Source: Dimorphilus gyrociliatus
Lineage: Eukaryota; Annelida; Polychaeta; Dinophilidae
Reading direction: 5' to 3'
Length of the DNA: 59,362 nt
NCBI GenBank assembly: GCA_904063045.1
Contig: CAJFCJ010000043.1
Coordinates: forward strand, 1-59,362
A program made the position numbers and the translations under genes. Shown in pieces: positions 31,571-42,896 of this stretch. Numbering within the stretch: position 1 is the first letter of the stretch; the number at the start of each line of letters is the position of its first letter. The notes below the pieces were generated by a model, which saw only the letters and a program-made list of their open reading frames with translations, was not told where the DNA came from and searched no databases.

Positions 31571-32514
31571 GGATATTCTTGAATTTCTCATTCAATTCAA
31601 TTCAATTATTAAACAATAAGACTGTGTTTGTATGTCATTGTATAGCCATTAAATATACCCTTGAAGGTATTTTCTCTCCCTACTTCACTTGCAAATGTTA
31701 TTGATCATCTCTTTGATTGGCTAAGCAGTTTATGAGAATAAGTCTAGCGATATGTTTAATTTTATTTTTTTATGACAGTTTGTTCCAAAAACAGTGTTAA
31801 AAATGACCTTGACCTTAATGGTACTGTCTTGGTTTTAAAACAAAGAGTATTATCATGTAAATCTGAATATTTTAGTTACATTAAGTCTATGAAAAATATA
31901 TATCTGTTTTCTTCCTCAAATACAGTAAGGTCAAGGTCCCTTATTTCAATACTTTATGTTAGAAAATTATTTTAGCATTCCTTATTACTAAAATGTATTT
32001 AAACAAATCTTCTTGAGAAAACCTGAAAGATAGTTTAAAAAGGACTTTATCCTAAAAACAAAGCCTCTAAGATAACTAATTGAAGTATAATTGGATTGAA
32101 TGTTATTGTATATTCCTGTGTATGTTACATAGTGTATATTGTTGTATTGTAATTGTCAAGGTTTCTGGCTCTTCACCACAATATTTGTTGTTTGCAATCA
32201 TTTACCAATTAACGAAAGTACTCACACAAATAGAACCTCAAGTTTTTCCACCAAATGCTGACCTTTAATAAAAGATTACATATGTTCTTTTACAAATGAC
32301 AAAACAGATTCACTTAAGATTAAATTTCTCTATATAAACTACATTTTCGGGAAATTATGAAAAGTATATCTATTTTCAATAACTAGGAAGTTGGAATAGT
32401 TTGTCTTTGTTTTGTTTTTTTTTGTATATTTTCTATATTTTGTATTGGTCTAACAGTTATTTTCCAATCCTGTCACCTTTATTGGCAATCACTTGCCAAA
32501 ATCTTCCTCCTATT
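31571..32514. other. Intergenic with one short dispersed repeat
   Basis: No gene supported. A stretch at 32195-32255 (CAATCATTTACCAATTAAC, AAAGTACTCACACAAATAGAA) recurs at 41190-41235 and inverted at 57125-57185. Frames at 31772-31975 and 32080-32268 lack family features. Confidence 0.4.
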
Positions 32515-32580
32515 GAGTATGGGAAAAAACGTCCTAAAGGGTGGGAAAAACATCCAAGGAGTGGGAAAAGATAAGACTTT
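32515..32580 (-). repeat. Solo MULE-type terminal array
   Basis: Three tandem units on the plus strand (GGGAAAAAACGTCCTAAA, GGGAAAAACATCC, GGGAAAAGATAAGAC) resemble the GGGAAAACTCGTCCC termini of the nested MULE at 0.3-3 kb. No transposase remnant is attached, so it may be a solo end or a non-autonomous relic. Confidence 0.4.
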
Positions 32581-33149
32581 TTTCCTTTTGTTATGATTGT
32601 GTTCATGTTTACTCTTATGAAAATATTTCCTTTTTGTTGAATAATAGAGGATGAAACAATGACTACCACTCCCAGTATCCTTAACATGACTCAACAAATC
32701 AGCTCTATTTCTATTATTCTATTAATTAAACAAACCGGAAATGACAATAGTAAAATATATTTTCTTAATATTTAAAAATGTTTTCATAATCAAAGTATTG
32801 GAAAGATCAATTGGAAACAAACTCTGCTGGAACTGGCTTTGTACACCTTCAACATTGAACACTAGTTTTCGTAACTTGTCAATGTATACAATGAGCAAAC
32901 ATTTGGTTATTTGAAAATTGTTACTCAATCCAAACACCAAAAAATGTGACGACTGATCATTTTCTATTAAACAACAAATAGACAGAATCATCCAGCACTA
33001 GATTTTTTTTTTCATTAGTAGGAAATGTATTATAATATCTTTAGTATCATTTCTCCTTAGCCAAGACAAATACAAGCAATTTTGACTAATCAAAAAATGT
33101 AATGGTTCTCTATTGATATAGAGATGATGAAATAATGAGTTTGTTTTGA
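32581..33149. other. Intergenic downstream of the giant NLR gene
   Basis: Short frames only (for example 32722-32991, minus), without recognisable features. No clear AATAAA for the NLR gene was found in the first 150 bp after its stop. Confidence 0.3.
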
Positions 33150-36100
33150 TTATCCTAATCTATTCCTAACCAAAATATCTGTAGATAGATGATGATCAAT
33201 TCTATACAAAAATTGATGATTCCAAATATGAAAATATTGCAATTGTTTTTGACAAACAATTGCGTCGTATATGATATTTCCAATTTTTGAGGTAAACCCA
33301 CAATTATTGCATTGAATTTCACAAATATTTTTACAATACTTTTTAATATTTTGAAATAGACATTTTCCAACATCATTTCCAAATTGATTATTTGCAATAT
33401 TCAATACGCTAAGGTAGGTCTGTTGGCCAATTAGATCTCCTAAAAAATCTCCAATATTTGCAGTAAATCCACAATTTTCAAATTTCAATACTGTGATACT
33501 GAAGCAATTTTCCTTGAGTCTATGAAACAGATTAATTCCAACTGTATCCCCTAATTGATTATTGGAGAATGTTAATTCTTGAAGTCTACTTTGTTGGCCA
33601 ATTGCATCTCCTAAAATATACCCAATGTCTGTTGTAAATCCACAATGATCAAATATAAGTTTGGATATATTATAGCAATTTTCTTTCATATTTTCAAATA
33701 TATTCCTTCCAACATCATCTTGTAGAAAATTCTTAGCAATATTGAAATTTTGAAGATACTTTTGTTGTGCAATCGCTTCTCCAATACAATTTCCAATTTG
33801 AAAAGTAAAATTACACAATTCGCAATTAATAACTGAAAGTTGATTACAATTTTGTTTTATACAGTTGAAGATTTCTTCTCCAACATGATCTCCAACTGAA
33901 TTTTCCCACATTACCAAACTTTGTAGATTGTATTGTTGACCTATCATCTCACCAATAACATTTCCCAAATTTGAAGTAAATCCACAATATCCAATATATA
34001 AATTTGTTAAATTATAACAATTTTCTTGAAGATTTTTGAAAATATATTTTCCCAAATCATCTCCAAAATCATTGTTCCAAATGTATAAATTATTAAGATC
34101 TCTTTGTTCACCAATAGCATCACCAATAATGTTACCAATTGCAGATGTAAATTGACAATTTCCAAAATTGAGTACTTTTATATTCCTGCAATATTTATGA
34201 ATATTTGTAAAAATACTTCTACCAACATCATCTCCCAATTGATTGTTCCAGAATGACAGTTCTTTGATATAAGTTTGCTTGCCTATTGCATCACCAACAA
34301 CATTTCCAAGAGCAGAAGTAAAGTTACAAGTATTACAATCAATTTTTTCAATATTTCTACAATTTTCATTGATTTTCTTAAATAGATGTTTTCCAATATA
34401 ATTTCCCAAGTTATTTTCCTGACATATGAATATTTTCAAATTTTTAAGACAACCAATTGCCTTAGCCATTACAAAACCAACATCTGTTGTAAATTCACAA
34501 TTACTAAAATTTAATAATTCAATTCTATTATTGTTCTTTGCTATTGATGAAAAGAGATGTTTCCCTACAATATCCCCTAAAGGGTTGTTTTTTATTGTAA
34601 GCGATATTAGGGAAGTTTGTTGACTGATTGCATCACCTAATATCAATCCAATTGCTGAAGTAAATCCACAATTACTTATATCTAATTTAGTAAGGTTTGT
34701 ACAGCTATCCTCAAGACTTTTCAATAATTCTCTTCCAGCACTGTCTTGTAATTTATTGTTACTTATATCTAATATTTCTAAATTTTTCTGTTGATAAATT
34801 GCTTTTGATAAAATCTTTCCAATTTTAGAAGTAAACTGACAATTTCCAACAGTTAAACATGTGATTTTTTGACAATTTTCATAAATTTTTTTAAAAAGAT
34901 TTTTACCAAAATCATCTCTAAAATCGTTGTTACAAAGCGACAAAGTTTCAAGTTCATTTTGTTGACCAATTGCATTAGAAATGATACTGCCGATTTGAAA
35001 AGAAAATCTACAGTTATCTAGTTTAAGGTCAGAAATTTTTTGACAATTTTTTTCTATCATTTGAAAAATATATTTCCCAATAAAATCTCCAATTTCATTA
35101 TGCCATAAAAGTAAACTTTTAAGGTTAGATTGTTGGCCAATTGCAGTAGCAAGAGAATTATGAATATCTGCCGTAAATCCACATTTACCCAAACCAAATT
35201 TTGAAATTTTGGAACAATTCCATCGAATATTTGTAAATATTGATTTTCCAACAAAATCTCCTAAATAATTTTCAGATATATCAAGAAATTGTAGGCTTGT
35301 TTGTTTGCCTATTGCATCACCAATAATACTACCAATTTGGTGAGTAAATCCACAGTTGAAAACTCTTAAAAGTTTAATAATTTCACAATTATTCTTGATA
35401 TTGTGAAATATATTTCTGCCAACTTTATCTCCAAATAAATTATTAGCTAAATGCAATTCATTAAGATTTTTCTGACAACCAATTGCATTACCAATACTAT
35501 CTCCAATTTTTGAAGTAAATCCACAATTTATACAATCAATATTTGTAAGTTTTCTACAATTTTTCCAAATATTTTCAAAGATATTTTTCCCAACTGTATC
35601 TTCAAGCTGATTATTACCTAACAATAATTCTTTAAGACAATGCTGTTGACCAATAGCATCACCCAAAATATTACCAATATTTGAAGTAAGTCCACAATTA
35701 TCAATATTTAAAAGTGTTATAGTATGATGAGTCTCTTTTATACAATGAAATAAATGTTCTCCAACATCATCTTCAATATAATTATCCCAAAGATATAATT
35801 GTTTCAAAAATTTCTTTTTTTTAATTACATAACCCAAAACATTTCCAATATCTGAAGTAATTCCACTATTAGATAAATCCAAGGTGGATATGTTGGGGCA
35901 GTTATTTTTCAAATTTAATAAAACATATTTCCAGCCTTCATTGCCCAATCTAATTTCCCATAGATATAGTTCTCTTAATCTATCTTGTTTAATGATACCA
36001 TCAGTAAGTATAGCTGTTAATCCTGGATGAAAATAACAATTTCCAAAGCATAGGCTATAAAAATTCTTACCACTATTTCCAATATTTAAGAATATATCTT

Positions 36101-39100
36101 TTGCACAATCAAACTCATAAATGGCATTTTTAATACTGAGTTCTTCTAGGCAATTATCATTATTAATAACGTCTATAACGCTCTGTGAAGTTGTTGTAGT
36201 TGGTGCACAATCTCCAATGTCGATCGCTGAAATATTTTTACAGTTTTCCGCAACAACCTTTAATAAATTGTTAATTACAATATTGCCTAATTGATTATCA
36301 TTGATGACTAGATTTTGAAGATGTTTTTGTTGATAAATTGCATCCCGTAGAATCTCTCCAATTTCAGATGTGAATCCACACGCATCAAAACCAAGTGTTA
36401 ATATATTTGAACACTTTTCTCTTATGTTCAAAAATATATTTTTTCCAACATCATCTCCAAATTCATTGTTGTAAAGTAAAAGATGTTGAATATTAGTTTG
36501 TTGACTGATTGCATCTCCTAGAATATTTCCAATTTCCGGTGTAAATCCACAATTCCAAAAATTAATGGTGAGTAGAAGACTACAATTTTCCTTTATATTA
36601 TAAAAAATATTTTTTCCAACATAATCTCCAAGTTCATTTTCGGATCCATTGATAAAGACTAAATTCTTTTGTTTACCAATAGCATTACCTAATATATTTC
36701 CAATTTTTGATGTGAATTCACAAGATTCGAAATCAAGATGAGAAATATTATTACAATTCTCTTTGATATTGAAAAAAAGATTTTTTCCAATACAATCATC
36801 TAGACAATTATTACATATATACAACTCTCTTAATTCTTTTTGTTTTCCAATTGCATCACCAAAAACAGTACCAATTTTTGATGTAAATCTACAATTTGCA
36901 ACATTCAAAATCATAATATGGCAACAATTTTGTTGAATATTCTCAAATATACATTGTCCAATAGTTGATTTTAAAATATTACTTTTTAAGTTTATTTCTT
37001 TTAAATGATTTTTTTGTTGACCAATTACTTCTCCAATAATATTTCCAATTTCAGATGTAAATCCACAATTTTCTAAATTCAATTTTGATATCCTGTTACA
37101 ATTCTCTTTAATACATTCCAATAATATTTTACCATAAAAATCTCCAACTAAACTATTTCTTAGATTCAATTCCTGAATATTTTCCTTGTTAAAAATTAAT
37201 TGTTGAGTCAGCATTTTAAAGTAATTAAATTCAGAATTCTCTCCAAAAAAATTATATGTTTGAATGAAAAATTTATTTAGATGTATTTTTGTAAAATTTA
37301 ATAAATATTGAATGATTTTTCTCTCATAATTTGTAAACATTTGAATATCAAAAATTTTTAGATCAGAGATACATTTAATAATTTCCAATAATTCTTTCAT
37401 TTTTGATAAATTAAAACACTCTGAATTGACATCAACAACAGCATCTGATACCAGTTTAGCAGCATTTGAATTTGAATTGAAAATTCTTAAAAATTTTAAT
37501 TCCATAATTGAATTCAAATATTCAGATATATCTGTATTTTTCCAATTACAATGATGCATATACAAATTATTAAATTGTTGAAATTTTTCATGTTTAATCA
37601 TCTTTAAAAAATTTAAACTAGTATCCTTTGTAAATTCATTATAACTTATATCCAAAGTTTTTATTGAAGTTAGTTCAGTCCAAATATTTGTCAATGTTGT
37701 TAAAAAATCATCAGATAGTTGACAATTTTTTAGATGAATTTTTCTTATAACATTTAGAGATAGGATCTTATTTGGACAAGTGAAAAGTTCATTAAACTCT
37801 TTCAAATTTAAATTTGAATTTGAATGTACAATTTTCAAATATTTAAAATTAGAATAATTAGAGAAATTAATATCATTCAATAAGTCATTAAAAGTTGAAT
37901 TGTAGCAATTTGTAGCAAGGATTTTTAAACTAATTGAGAAAGAAGTTAGCTTTTTAATAAAATTATATATCAAGATATTATCTAGAGAATTTCCACCAAA
38001 ATCTAGATATATCAAATCCAGTTTTATCATCAAGAAATCATCAATCTTTGTTGCTGTCTTCATTGTTATTTGATTATTTGGGCATTTAATAATTGGTAAT
38101 TTTAATACTTTTAGACAATGTGCTGAAAAAATAGATGTAAAAAAATCCAAAGTATCAACAAATTTATCAATCAAATCAACTTGATTACCATCCATTTCTA
38201 AAGTATTTAAATGATTGTGATTTTTAAGAAAATTAAGTAAATCATTTGATTTTGTAATCATTTCACAATCATTACATTTGAGAGATGATAATGATATTGT
38301 CAAATTATTTAATATTTCAAAGAAATTCTTTCCCAGATCATTTAATAATGAAATTCCAGATATATTTAATTTTTGTAATTTGAAATTGTCTTTAAAAAAT
38401 TGTTTCAAATTTAATTTTCTACAAACTTTTACCAGTTTACATATTTTTAAATTTGGACAATTGATTTCAATCGCTTCTGCCAATCCACAATTTTCAATAT
38501 ATAATTCTTTCAAACTATTTGATTGTATATGTAATGGAGTTGTGTTATTTGAATTTTCAAATTGAATATTTTTCAATTTAAAAACTTTTAAATTCTTAAA
38601 ATTTTTCATAATACTTTCTATCGTTTGCAGAGTAATGATAGAACTCATTACATTGTTATAAGAAAGTTCCATAATAGAAAGGGAATTCTTTAAAAAGTCT
38701 TGTCCAATATGAATGAAGTTGTTTAAATCTACATCTGTGTCATTTATTTGAACTTTTTTGACCTCTTTATTAAGGTCATGAAGGATTAATCTCCAAATAC
38801 CAATTGGTAATCTAAAATCAGATAATTCAATTGTATTGATAATTGATTTTTTTTCAATATATGTACAAAGTCTTTCATTTATATCCAGAAGAGATAGAAT
38901 ATTATTCAATCCTGTAATAGTTATTAATTTTGTAAAGATATTATAGTCAATGTCAAGGACAAATGAGAAAATCTGTTTTACAATAAATAAATTATTTAAA
39001 TTTCTAATTATTGATTCTATTAATTGAATATTATTGTGTAGATTATTCTGGTAGGAATTGATAATGAATTTGGCTGCAAAGTATTCTTTAAATAGTCTAT

Positions 39101-40457
39101 GAACAAATTCAAAATTTACTCCACTCTTCCTTGTTAAAGGATTGAAAAACCATCTAAAATATGAGTATTCTTTTATAGCTTTATTTATAGAATTTTTCTC
39201 TGTCCATGTTAATCCAATTTTGAATAGATCATAAAAAGCAAATAAACTAAGATAATAAATCTTTTCTTCCCCATTTATCGCTCTTCCCTTTCGTAAGCAT
39301 AATGTTAGAATATAGTCAAATATTTCATATTCATTGCGCAACATATTGAAATATTTTTGCTCTGTCCAAATAAATAATATTAAATATGCCATGAATGGAT
39401 TTTTACAAAGTTTGTAAAGATATTGTCTGTTACTGTTACTATTTAAGGTAGTTAAAAGTTGGTTCAACTCTGCCTCAGTTTTTTCTATTGAAATTTGAAA
39501 TAGCAAATCATTTCCAAAATTTGAATCTTTTAAGCATTTTTGGAAATATCTATATATCTGACGATCATCAAAACCTTTTAATTCAAAAATGGAATAATAA
39601 CAATTGTTTGAGGAATTTACTTGAAATAGTCTTTCTCCTCCTCCTCCTCCTCCTCCTCCTCCTCCTCCTGGTCCTCTTCTTGATAAGATAATCATTGGAC
39701 AGTGATAATTAAGAAATTTGTACTTTTCATTTATCATCAAATTATCATCATCAATTTCATCAAGAATTAAAATGATTTTTTCACTGCATTCAATTAGAAA
39801 ATGTGTAAATATTTCAAATGTGATTGTTGAATTATTACTGAAATTATATTTAAATAAAATTTCCTCAAATGAATAATTTCTATTTTCATCTTTAAATATT
39901 TCATTAAATTTGATGTATAAAATTAATCTATCCTGTAGAAATGATTCTCCCATATTCTCTGACCAGAAGTAGAGAATTTTCATTGAAAAGAACGTTTTGC
40001 CAATACCTCCAACGCCATAAATTAATAATTTGTCATCATTTTTTAAAAATTTTAAATAATTTAAAAATTGTTCAACTTTGAAAAATAAGCCAAAATTTTC
40101 TTGATTTTTATTACAATTTCTCAATAAAAGTTGAGTTGGTGTCGATATATCATCAAATTTAATATTAGAAGAATTTTGATTGTTCAATGAAAATTTAGGA
40201 TAGAATTCAAATTCCATTTGAAAAGAATATTTTCTTTCAATAATTACATTTTTCCATGTATTTTTAATCAAATTTTCAATTTCAGTATATTTCTTATCAA
40301 AGAATTGAATACTTTCTAAAATTTTCAACAGTTTGCTGCTATCATCAAAGCAATTTAAATTAATTTTTAACTCATGTAATTTTTTATTAAATAATTTATC
40401 ATTTTCTAGAACAGCTTTAATCTGTTTTGCATGATATTTTAAAAGAGGATTTTTCAT
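33150..40457 (-). CDS. Giant NACHT-LRR (NLR-like) protein, intronless, 2435 aa
   Basis: ATG at 40455-40457, TAA at 33150-33152, one uninterrupted frame. Residues 1-140 form an unassigned, mostly helical N-terminus with no CARD, PYD or death-domain pattern I can name. The NACHT-type NTPase has Walker A GVGGIGKT (148-155), Walker B IILILDEID (228-236) and a sensor-1 strand MIILSRR (255-261). That strand runs straight into 11 glycines (264-274). Winged-helix and helical regions follow (FVHRLFKEYFAAKFI near 460), then irregular LRRs. The last 3.8 kb (about 33.2-37.1 kb) is 23 blocks of 57 residues, each two RI-type LRRs, consensus C.FTS.IGNI.GDAIGQQ..L..L...NN.LGD.VG..IF.NI.ENC. Blocks 6-8 are diverged. 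NLRs sense ligands through LRRs and oligomerise through NACHT. Being intronless, it may be a retrocopy or a large-exon family member. Confidence 0.92.
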   Translation of the reverse strand: MKNPLLKYHAKQIKAVLENDKLFNKKLHELKINLNCFDDSSKLLKILESIQFFDKKYTEIENLIKNTWKNVIIERKYSFQMEFEFYPKFSLNNQNSSNIKFDDISTPTQLLLRNCNKNQENFGLFFKVEQFLNYLKFLKNDDKLLIYGVGGIGKTFFSMKILYFWSENMGESFLQDRLILYIKFNEIFKDENRNYSFEEILFKYNFSNNSTITFEIFTHFLIECSEKIILILDEIDDDNLMINEKYKFLNYHCPMIILSRRGPGGGGGGGGGGGERLFQVNSSNNCYYSIFELKGFDDRQIYRYFQKCLKDSNFGNDLLFQISIEKTEAELNQLLTTLNSNSNRQYLYKLCKNPFMAYLILFIWTEQKYFNMLRNEYEIFDYILTLCLRKGRAINGEEKIYYLSLFAFYDLFKIGLTWTEKNSINKAIKEYSYFRWFFNPLTRKSGVNFEFVHRLFKEYFAAKFIINSYQNNLHNNIQLIESIIRNLNNLFIVKQIFSFVLDIDYNIFTKLITITGLNNILSLLDINERLCTYIEKKSIINTIELSDFRLPIGIWRLILHDLNKEVKKVQINDTDVDLNNFIHIGQDFLKNSLSIMELSYNNVMSSIITLQTIESIMKNFKNLKVFKLKNIQFENSNNTTPLHIQSNSLKELYIENCGLAEAIEINCPNLKICKLVKVCRKLNLKQFFKDNFKLQKLNISGISLLNDLGKNFFEILNNLTISLSSLKCNDCEMITKSNDLLNFLKNHNHLNTLEMDGNQVDLIDKFVDTLDFFTSIFSAHCLKVLKLPIIKCPNNQITMKTATKIDDFLMIKLDLIYLDFGGNSLDNILIYNFIKKLTSFSISLKILATNCYNSTFNDLLNDINFSNYSNFKYLKIVHSNSNLNLKEFNELFTCPNKILSLNVIRKIHLKNCQLSDDFLTTLTNIWTELTSIKTLDISYNEFTKDTSLNFLKMIKHEKFQQFNNLYMHHCNWKNTDISEYLNSIMELKFLRIFNSNSNAAKLVSDAVVDVNSECFNLSKMKELLEIIKCISDLKIFDIQMFTNYERKIIQYLLNFTKIHLNKFFIQTYNFFGENSEFNYFKMLTQQLIFNKENIQELNLRNSLVGDFYGKILLECIKENCNRISKLNLENCGFTSEIGNIIGEVIGQQKNHLKEINLKSNILKSTIGQCIFENIQQNCCHIMILNVANCRFTSKIGTVFGDAIGKQKELRELYICNNCLDDCIGKNLFFNIKENCNNISHLDFESCEFTSKIGNILGNAIGKQKNLVFINGSENELGDYVGKNIFYNIKENCSLLLTINFWNCGFTPEIGNILGDAISQQTNIQHLLLYNNEFGDDVGKNIFLNIREKCSNILTLGFDACGFTSEIGEILRDAIYQQKHLQNLVINDNQLGNIVINNLLKVVAENCKNISAIDIGDCAPTTTTSQSVIDVINNDNCLEELSIKNAIYEFDCAKDIFLNIGNSGKNFYSLCFGNCYFHPGLTAILTDGIIKQDRLRELYLWEIRLGNEGWKYVLLNLKNNCPNISTLDLSNSGITSDIGNVLGYVIKKKKFLKQLYLWDNYIEDDVGEHLFHCIKETHHTITLLNIDNCGLTSNIGNILGDAIGQQHCLKELLLGNNQLEDTVGKNIFENIWKNCRKLTNIDCINCGFTSKIGDSIGNAIGCQKNLNELHLANNLFGDKVGRNIFHNIKNNCEIIKLLRVFNCGFTHQIGSIIGDAIGKQTSLQFLDISENYLGDFVGKSIFTNIRWNCSKISKFGLGKCGFTADIHNSLATAIGQQSNLKSLLLWHNEIGDFIGKYIFQMIEKNCQKISDLKLDNCRFSFQIGSIISNAIGQQNELETLSLCNNDFRDDFGKNLFKKIYENCQKITCLTVGNCQFTSKIGKILSKAIYQQKNLEILDISNNKLQDSAGRELLKSLEDSCTNLTKLDISNCGFTSAIGLILGDAISQQTSLISLTIKNNPLGDIVGKHLFSSIAKNNNRIELLNFSNCEFTTDVGFVMAKAIGCLKNLKIFICQENNLGNYIGKHLFKKINENCRNIEKIDCNTCNFTSALGNVVGDAIGKQTYIKELSFWNNQLGDDVGRSIFTNIHKYCRNIKVLNFGNCQFTSAIGNIIGDAIGEQRDLNNLYIWNNDFGDDLGKYIFKNLQENCYNLTNLYIGYCGFTSNLGNVIGEMIGQQYNLQSLVMWENSVGDHVGEEIFNCIKQNCNQLSVINCELCNFTFQIGNCIGEAIAQQKYLQNFNIAKNFLQDDVGRNIFENMKENCYNISKLIFDHCGFTTDIGYILGDAIGQQSRLQELTFSNNQLGDTVGINLFHRLKENCFSITVLKFENCGFTANIGDFLGDLIGQQTYLSVLNIANNQFGNDVGKCLFQNIKKYCKNICEIQCNNCGFTSKIGNIIYDAIVCQKQLQYFHIWNHQFLYRIDHHLSTDILVRNRLG
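39636..39668 (-). repeat. (GGA/GGG)n microsatellite inside the NLR coding sequence
   Basis: Eleven consecutive glycine codons, mostly GGA, appear as a CTC/CCT run on the plus strand. The tract keeps the frame and sits in the NTPase core after the sensor-1 strand. Confidence 0.9.
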
Positions 40458-40645
40458 TGTTCACAAATATCTTTTCACATGAAAATCATACCTTTGGAAA
40501 ATATTCATCACATTTCTTTTTAATTTCTGGTTACAGTGTGAAGAGAGCTGATTTTTAAACTCAAAATGGCTTCTATTCTCTGTTCTTTTTAGATTAAGAC
40601 AGTATTTGTCACTTACATAATCAATCTAAAGAATTACCAATACAG

Positions 40646-40676
<31 letters not shown>

Positions 40677-42221
40677 CAGGCTAATTTTGCTGAGGTAGAT
40701 AGTTTTTCCAATTGCTTCAATGTCAATACTGAGTCACTCTTGCGAAAAAATATTCCAATTTTTTAATGCGATGTCTCTCCTCTTCAAATTTCTTTCATTT
40801 ATTGATCAACCAATATTGTTCTATTTATCGGAAGTAGTATTGATCAATGTTTTATATTTGACAAATTAGCAGTAGTATTGACTTTGAATACATGGTTTTT
40901 GAAATTGATGATGATATACTAATTCCAGGGCCAAACTCAATTCTCTTTCTTCAAATTTACTCGACAACTGAAATATTTTAAATTCAAAAATCTTAAAGAA
41001 AAATTTTCTTAAAATGGACTAAAATATGAAAAATCCCAAAATGGGCCAAAATGTCACTGCATCAGTAATTTCTTTACATTCTAAAAATTTTGTTGAGTAA
41101 ATTACTTTTGTGGAAGTTGGGATAATTTTTGTCTTTACACTACTTTTTCTTATATTAAAAAATGAATAAATTCTTTTCTTTCCAATCATTTATCAACTCA
41201 CCAAAGTACTGGTCCAAATAGAACCTTCCAAGTTCGTCCACAAGTAGTCTTAACAAATGTAATTTTGGTGGAAATTAATTAACAAAATACCAGTATTTCA
41301 TTTAAAGAATATGTATTGAGTAAATGAGTTTCTACTTCTAAATAAGCAAGTTTAAACAACCAGCTGATGGTTACGGAACTGAACTACCAAAATGGTGAAA
41401 TGTAATTCCTTTTATACATTTCAAAAAGCCTGGGTTCACTTGGTCAAAGTCTAAATATTGTCATGTTATTATTTCTAAGTGCACAAAAATTGTCCATCAA
41501 TCAACTTTCAAATTATAACATTATTATCAAATATTCTTCAATATTCTCTAAAATTCTCAAATATTATCCAGGGTTAATATCAAAGCAATCCACAAGGTGT
41601 CTAATATCAATACCATCCACCAGGTGGCTACTATCAAAAATATTCAAGAGTCAAAATGAATCAATACCTTTATTGAAAACGTAATAAGAACTTTTCCCAA
41701 GTTAAAATTCACACTTGCAAACAATACATAACATTAAAAAAAAGACTCCAGACATTTTATCGAACTTTCGCGAACTGTAACTTTGTTAATACTACTCCAA
41801 TTGTACTCAAATTTTGTATGAGCTTGCATCTCACAAAAACAAACATCATGCATCAATAAAAATTCTTGACCCAAATTATGACCTTGCATGTATAAATTTT
41901 TTAAAAGTTATAAAAAAACAATAGGTAAACTAAAAACACTATTAGGTATATCTTTAGACAAAAAGTTGAATAGGCCTAAGTTACATGTTCATATTAAATA
42001 TCAACTTTAAAAACGCATTGGAAGTTTGTTTTTTTATCTCTATAGAATAATTGTAGTTTTTTTAAACGTTTTTAAAAAACAACAGCCAAAGTAAAAACAT
42101 TTTGAGGTCGATTTTTGCAGATTTATAATCAATAGCCAAAACTGTATAAGTCCATAAGTGATAAACCCAAAATTTTTTTGGGGACCCCTATGCAATCTTA
42201 ACGCTAATCCTGAGAACATTT
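40458..42221. other. Intergenic with simple and dispersed repeats
   Basis: Contains a (TA)n microsatellite at 40645-40673 and a MULE-type terminal stretch at 40985-41065 (see separate entry). A dispersed word block at 41188-41240 is shared with 32.2 and 57.15 kb. An imperfect duplication of about 27 bp lies at 41576-41640 (CACAAGGTGTCTAATATCAA / CACCAGGTGGCTACTATCAA). No gene is supported. Confidence 0.4.
40985..41065. repeat. MULE-type terminal repeat, third type, second copy
   Basis: Shares TTTTCTTAAAATGG.CTAAAAT and CCAAAATGTCACTGCATCA with 18290-18375, in the same orientation. No transposase remnant lies immediately beside it. Confidence 0.45.
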
Positions 42222-42437
42222 TCAGACTTGCTGGAATATTTTGAAAATACTTGGATTTTGAATTCTACTTGGAAACCATTGAACTGGTCAGTCTTTGGAT
42301 TATTAATAGGGACTAATAATAGTGTGAAAGGATGGTACAATAGACTGAGTAATAAAGTACAGAAACTATTTGAAATTTGGGATGATTATAGGCTTGGAAG
42401 GATATTAGCTGATGAATCTATTCTTTTCTTGAGTTAG
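42222..42437 (+). pseudogene. MULE transposase C-terminal fragment
   Basis: A plus-strand frame contains LLEYFENTWILNSTWKP, NWSVFGLLIGTNNSVKGWYN and the tail QKLFEIWDDYRLGRILADE, ending in TAG. It matches the C-terminal third of the MULE transposases at 0.5-2.2 kb and 28.8-29.8 kb. The expected Glu of the N..E.WH motif is Lys (SVKGW). No upstream catalytic parts adjoin, so it is a dead fragment. Confidence 0.8.
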
Positions 42438-42896
42438 CATATAGTATAATAGCTCTTCAATAAATATATTATCATATTTTTTTATTTCTATAAATATCAA
42501 CAACAACCGTTTTCCTTGGTCATCGTAAGACATTCACCCCTAATGGGTATGGATTTACCTGTAACCCTAATCTCTGTGGTTATTATATTATAAATATCTA
42601 TATATAATCTAAATGGATTTCCTACTTTCATTTTAATAGTTCATTAAGATTTTAAACAGTTTTCATTACAAAAGTTTCTAGTAGTTTCTCAAATAAACAC
42701 TTAACAAAACTAGAGACAGTTCCTTTGTTGGATTTATTCAAAATCAATGAGTAAATGTGTTAATCTCAAAAGAAAAGAAAGCATGATCAATGATCTTAAT
42801 ATGCAGTCAATACTAGAACAGAAATAAATTGATAAATTTGCATTTATAATTAGATGTAATAACACAAAAAACTGCAAAATTACTGATATTGAATAT
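42438..42896. other. Intergenic
   Basis: No gene or repeat recognised; the 3' flank of the Ly6-like gene lies here. Confidence 0.3.

Noticed and set aside
32457-32697. Two overlapping minus ORFs
   Set aside because: They run through a terminal-repeat-like array and have no protein features.
38278-38565. Plus-strand ORFs at 38278-38565, 39488-39691 and 34426-34623
   Set aside because: They are antisense to the intact NLR gene. The leucine run in the 39488 frame is just the glycine-codon microsatellite read backwards.
40645-40673. (TA)n run as a promoter or cruciform element
   Set aside because: A simple microsatellite with no linked gene start; AT-rich genomes contain many.
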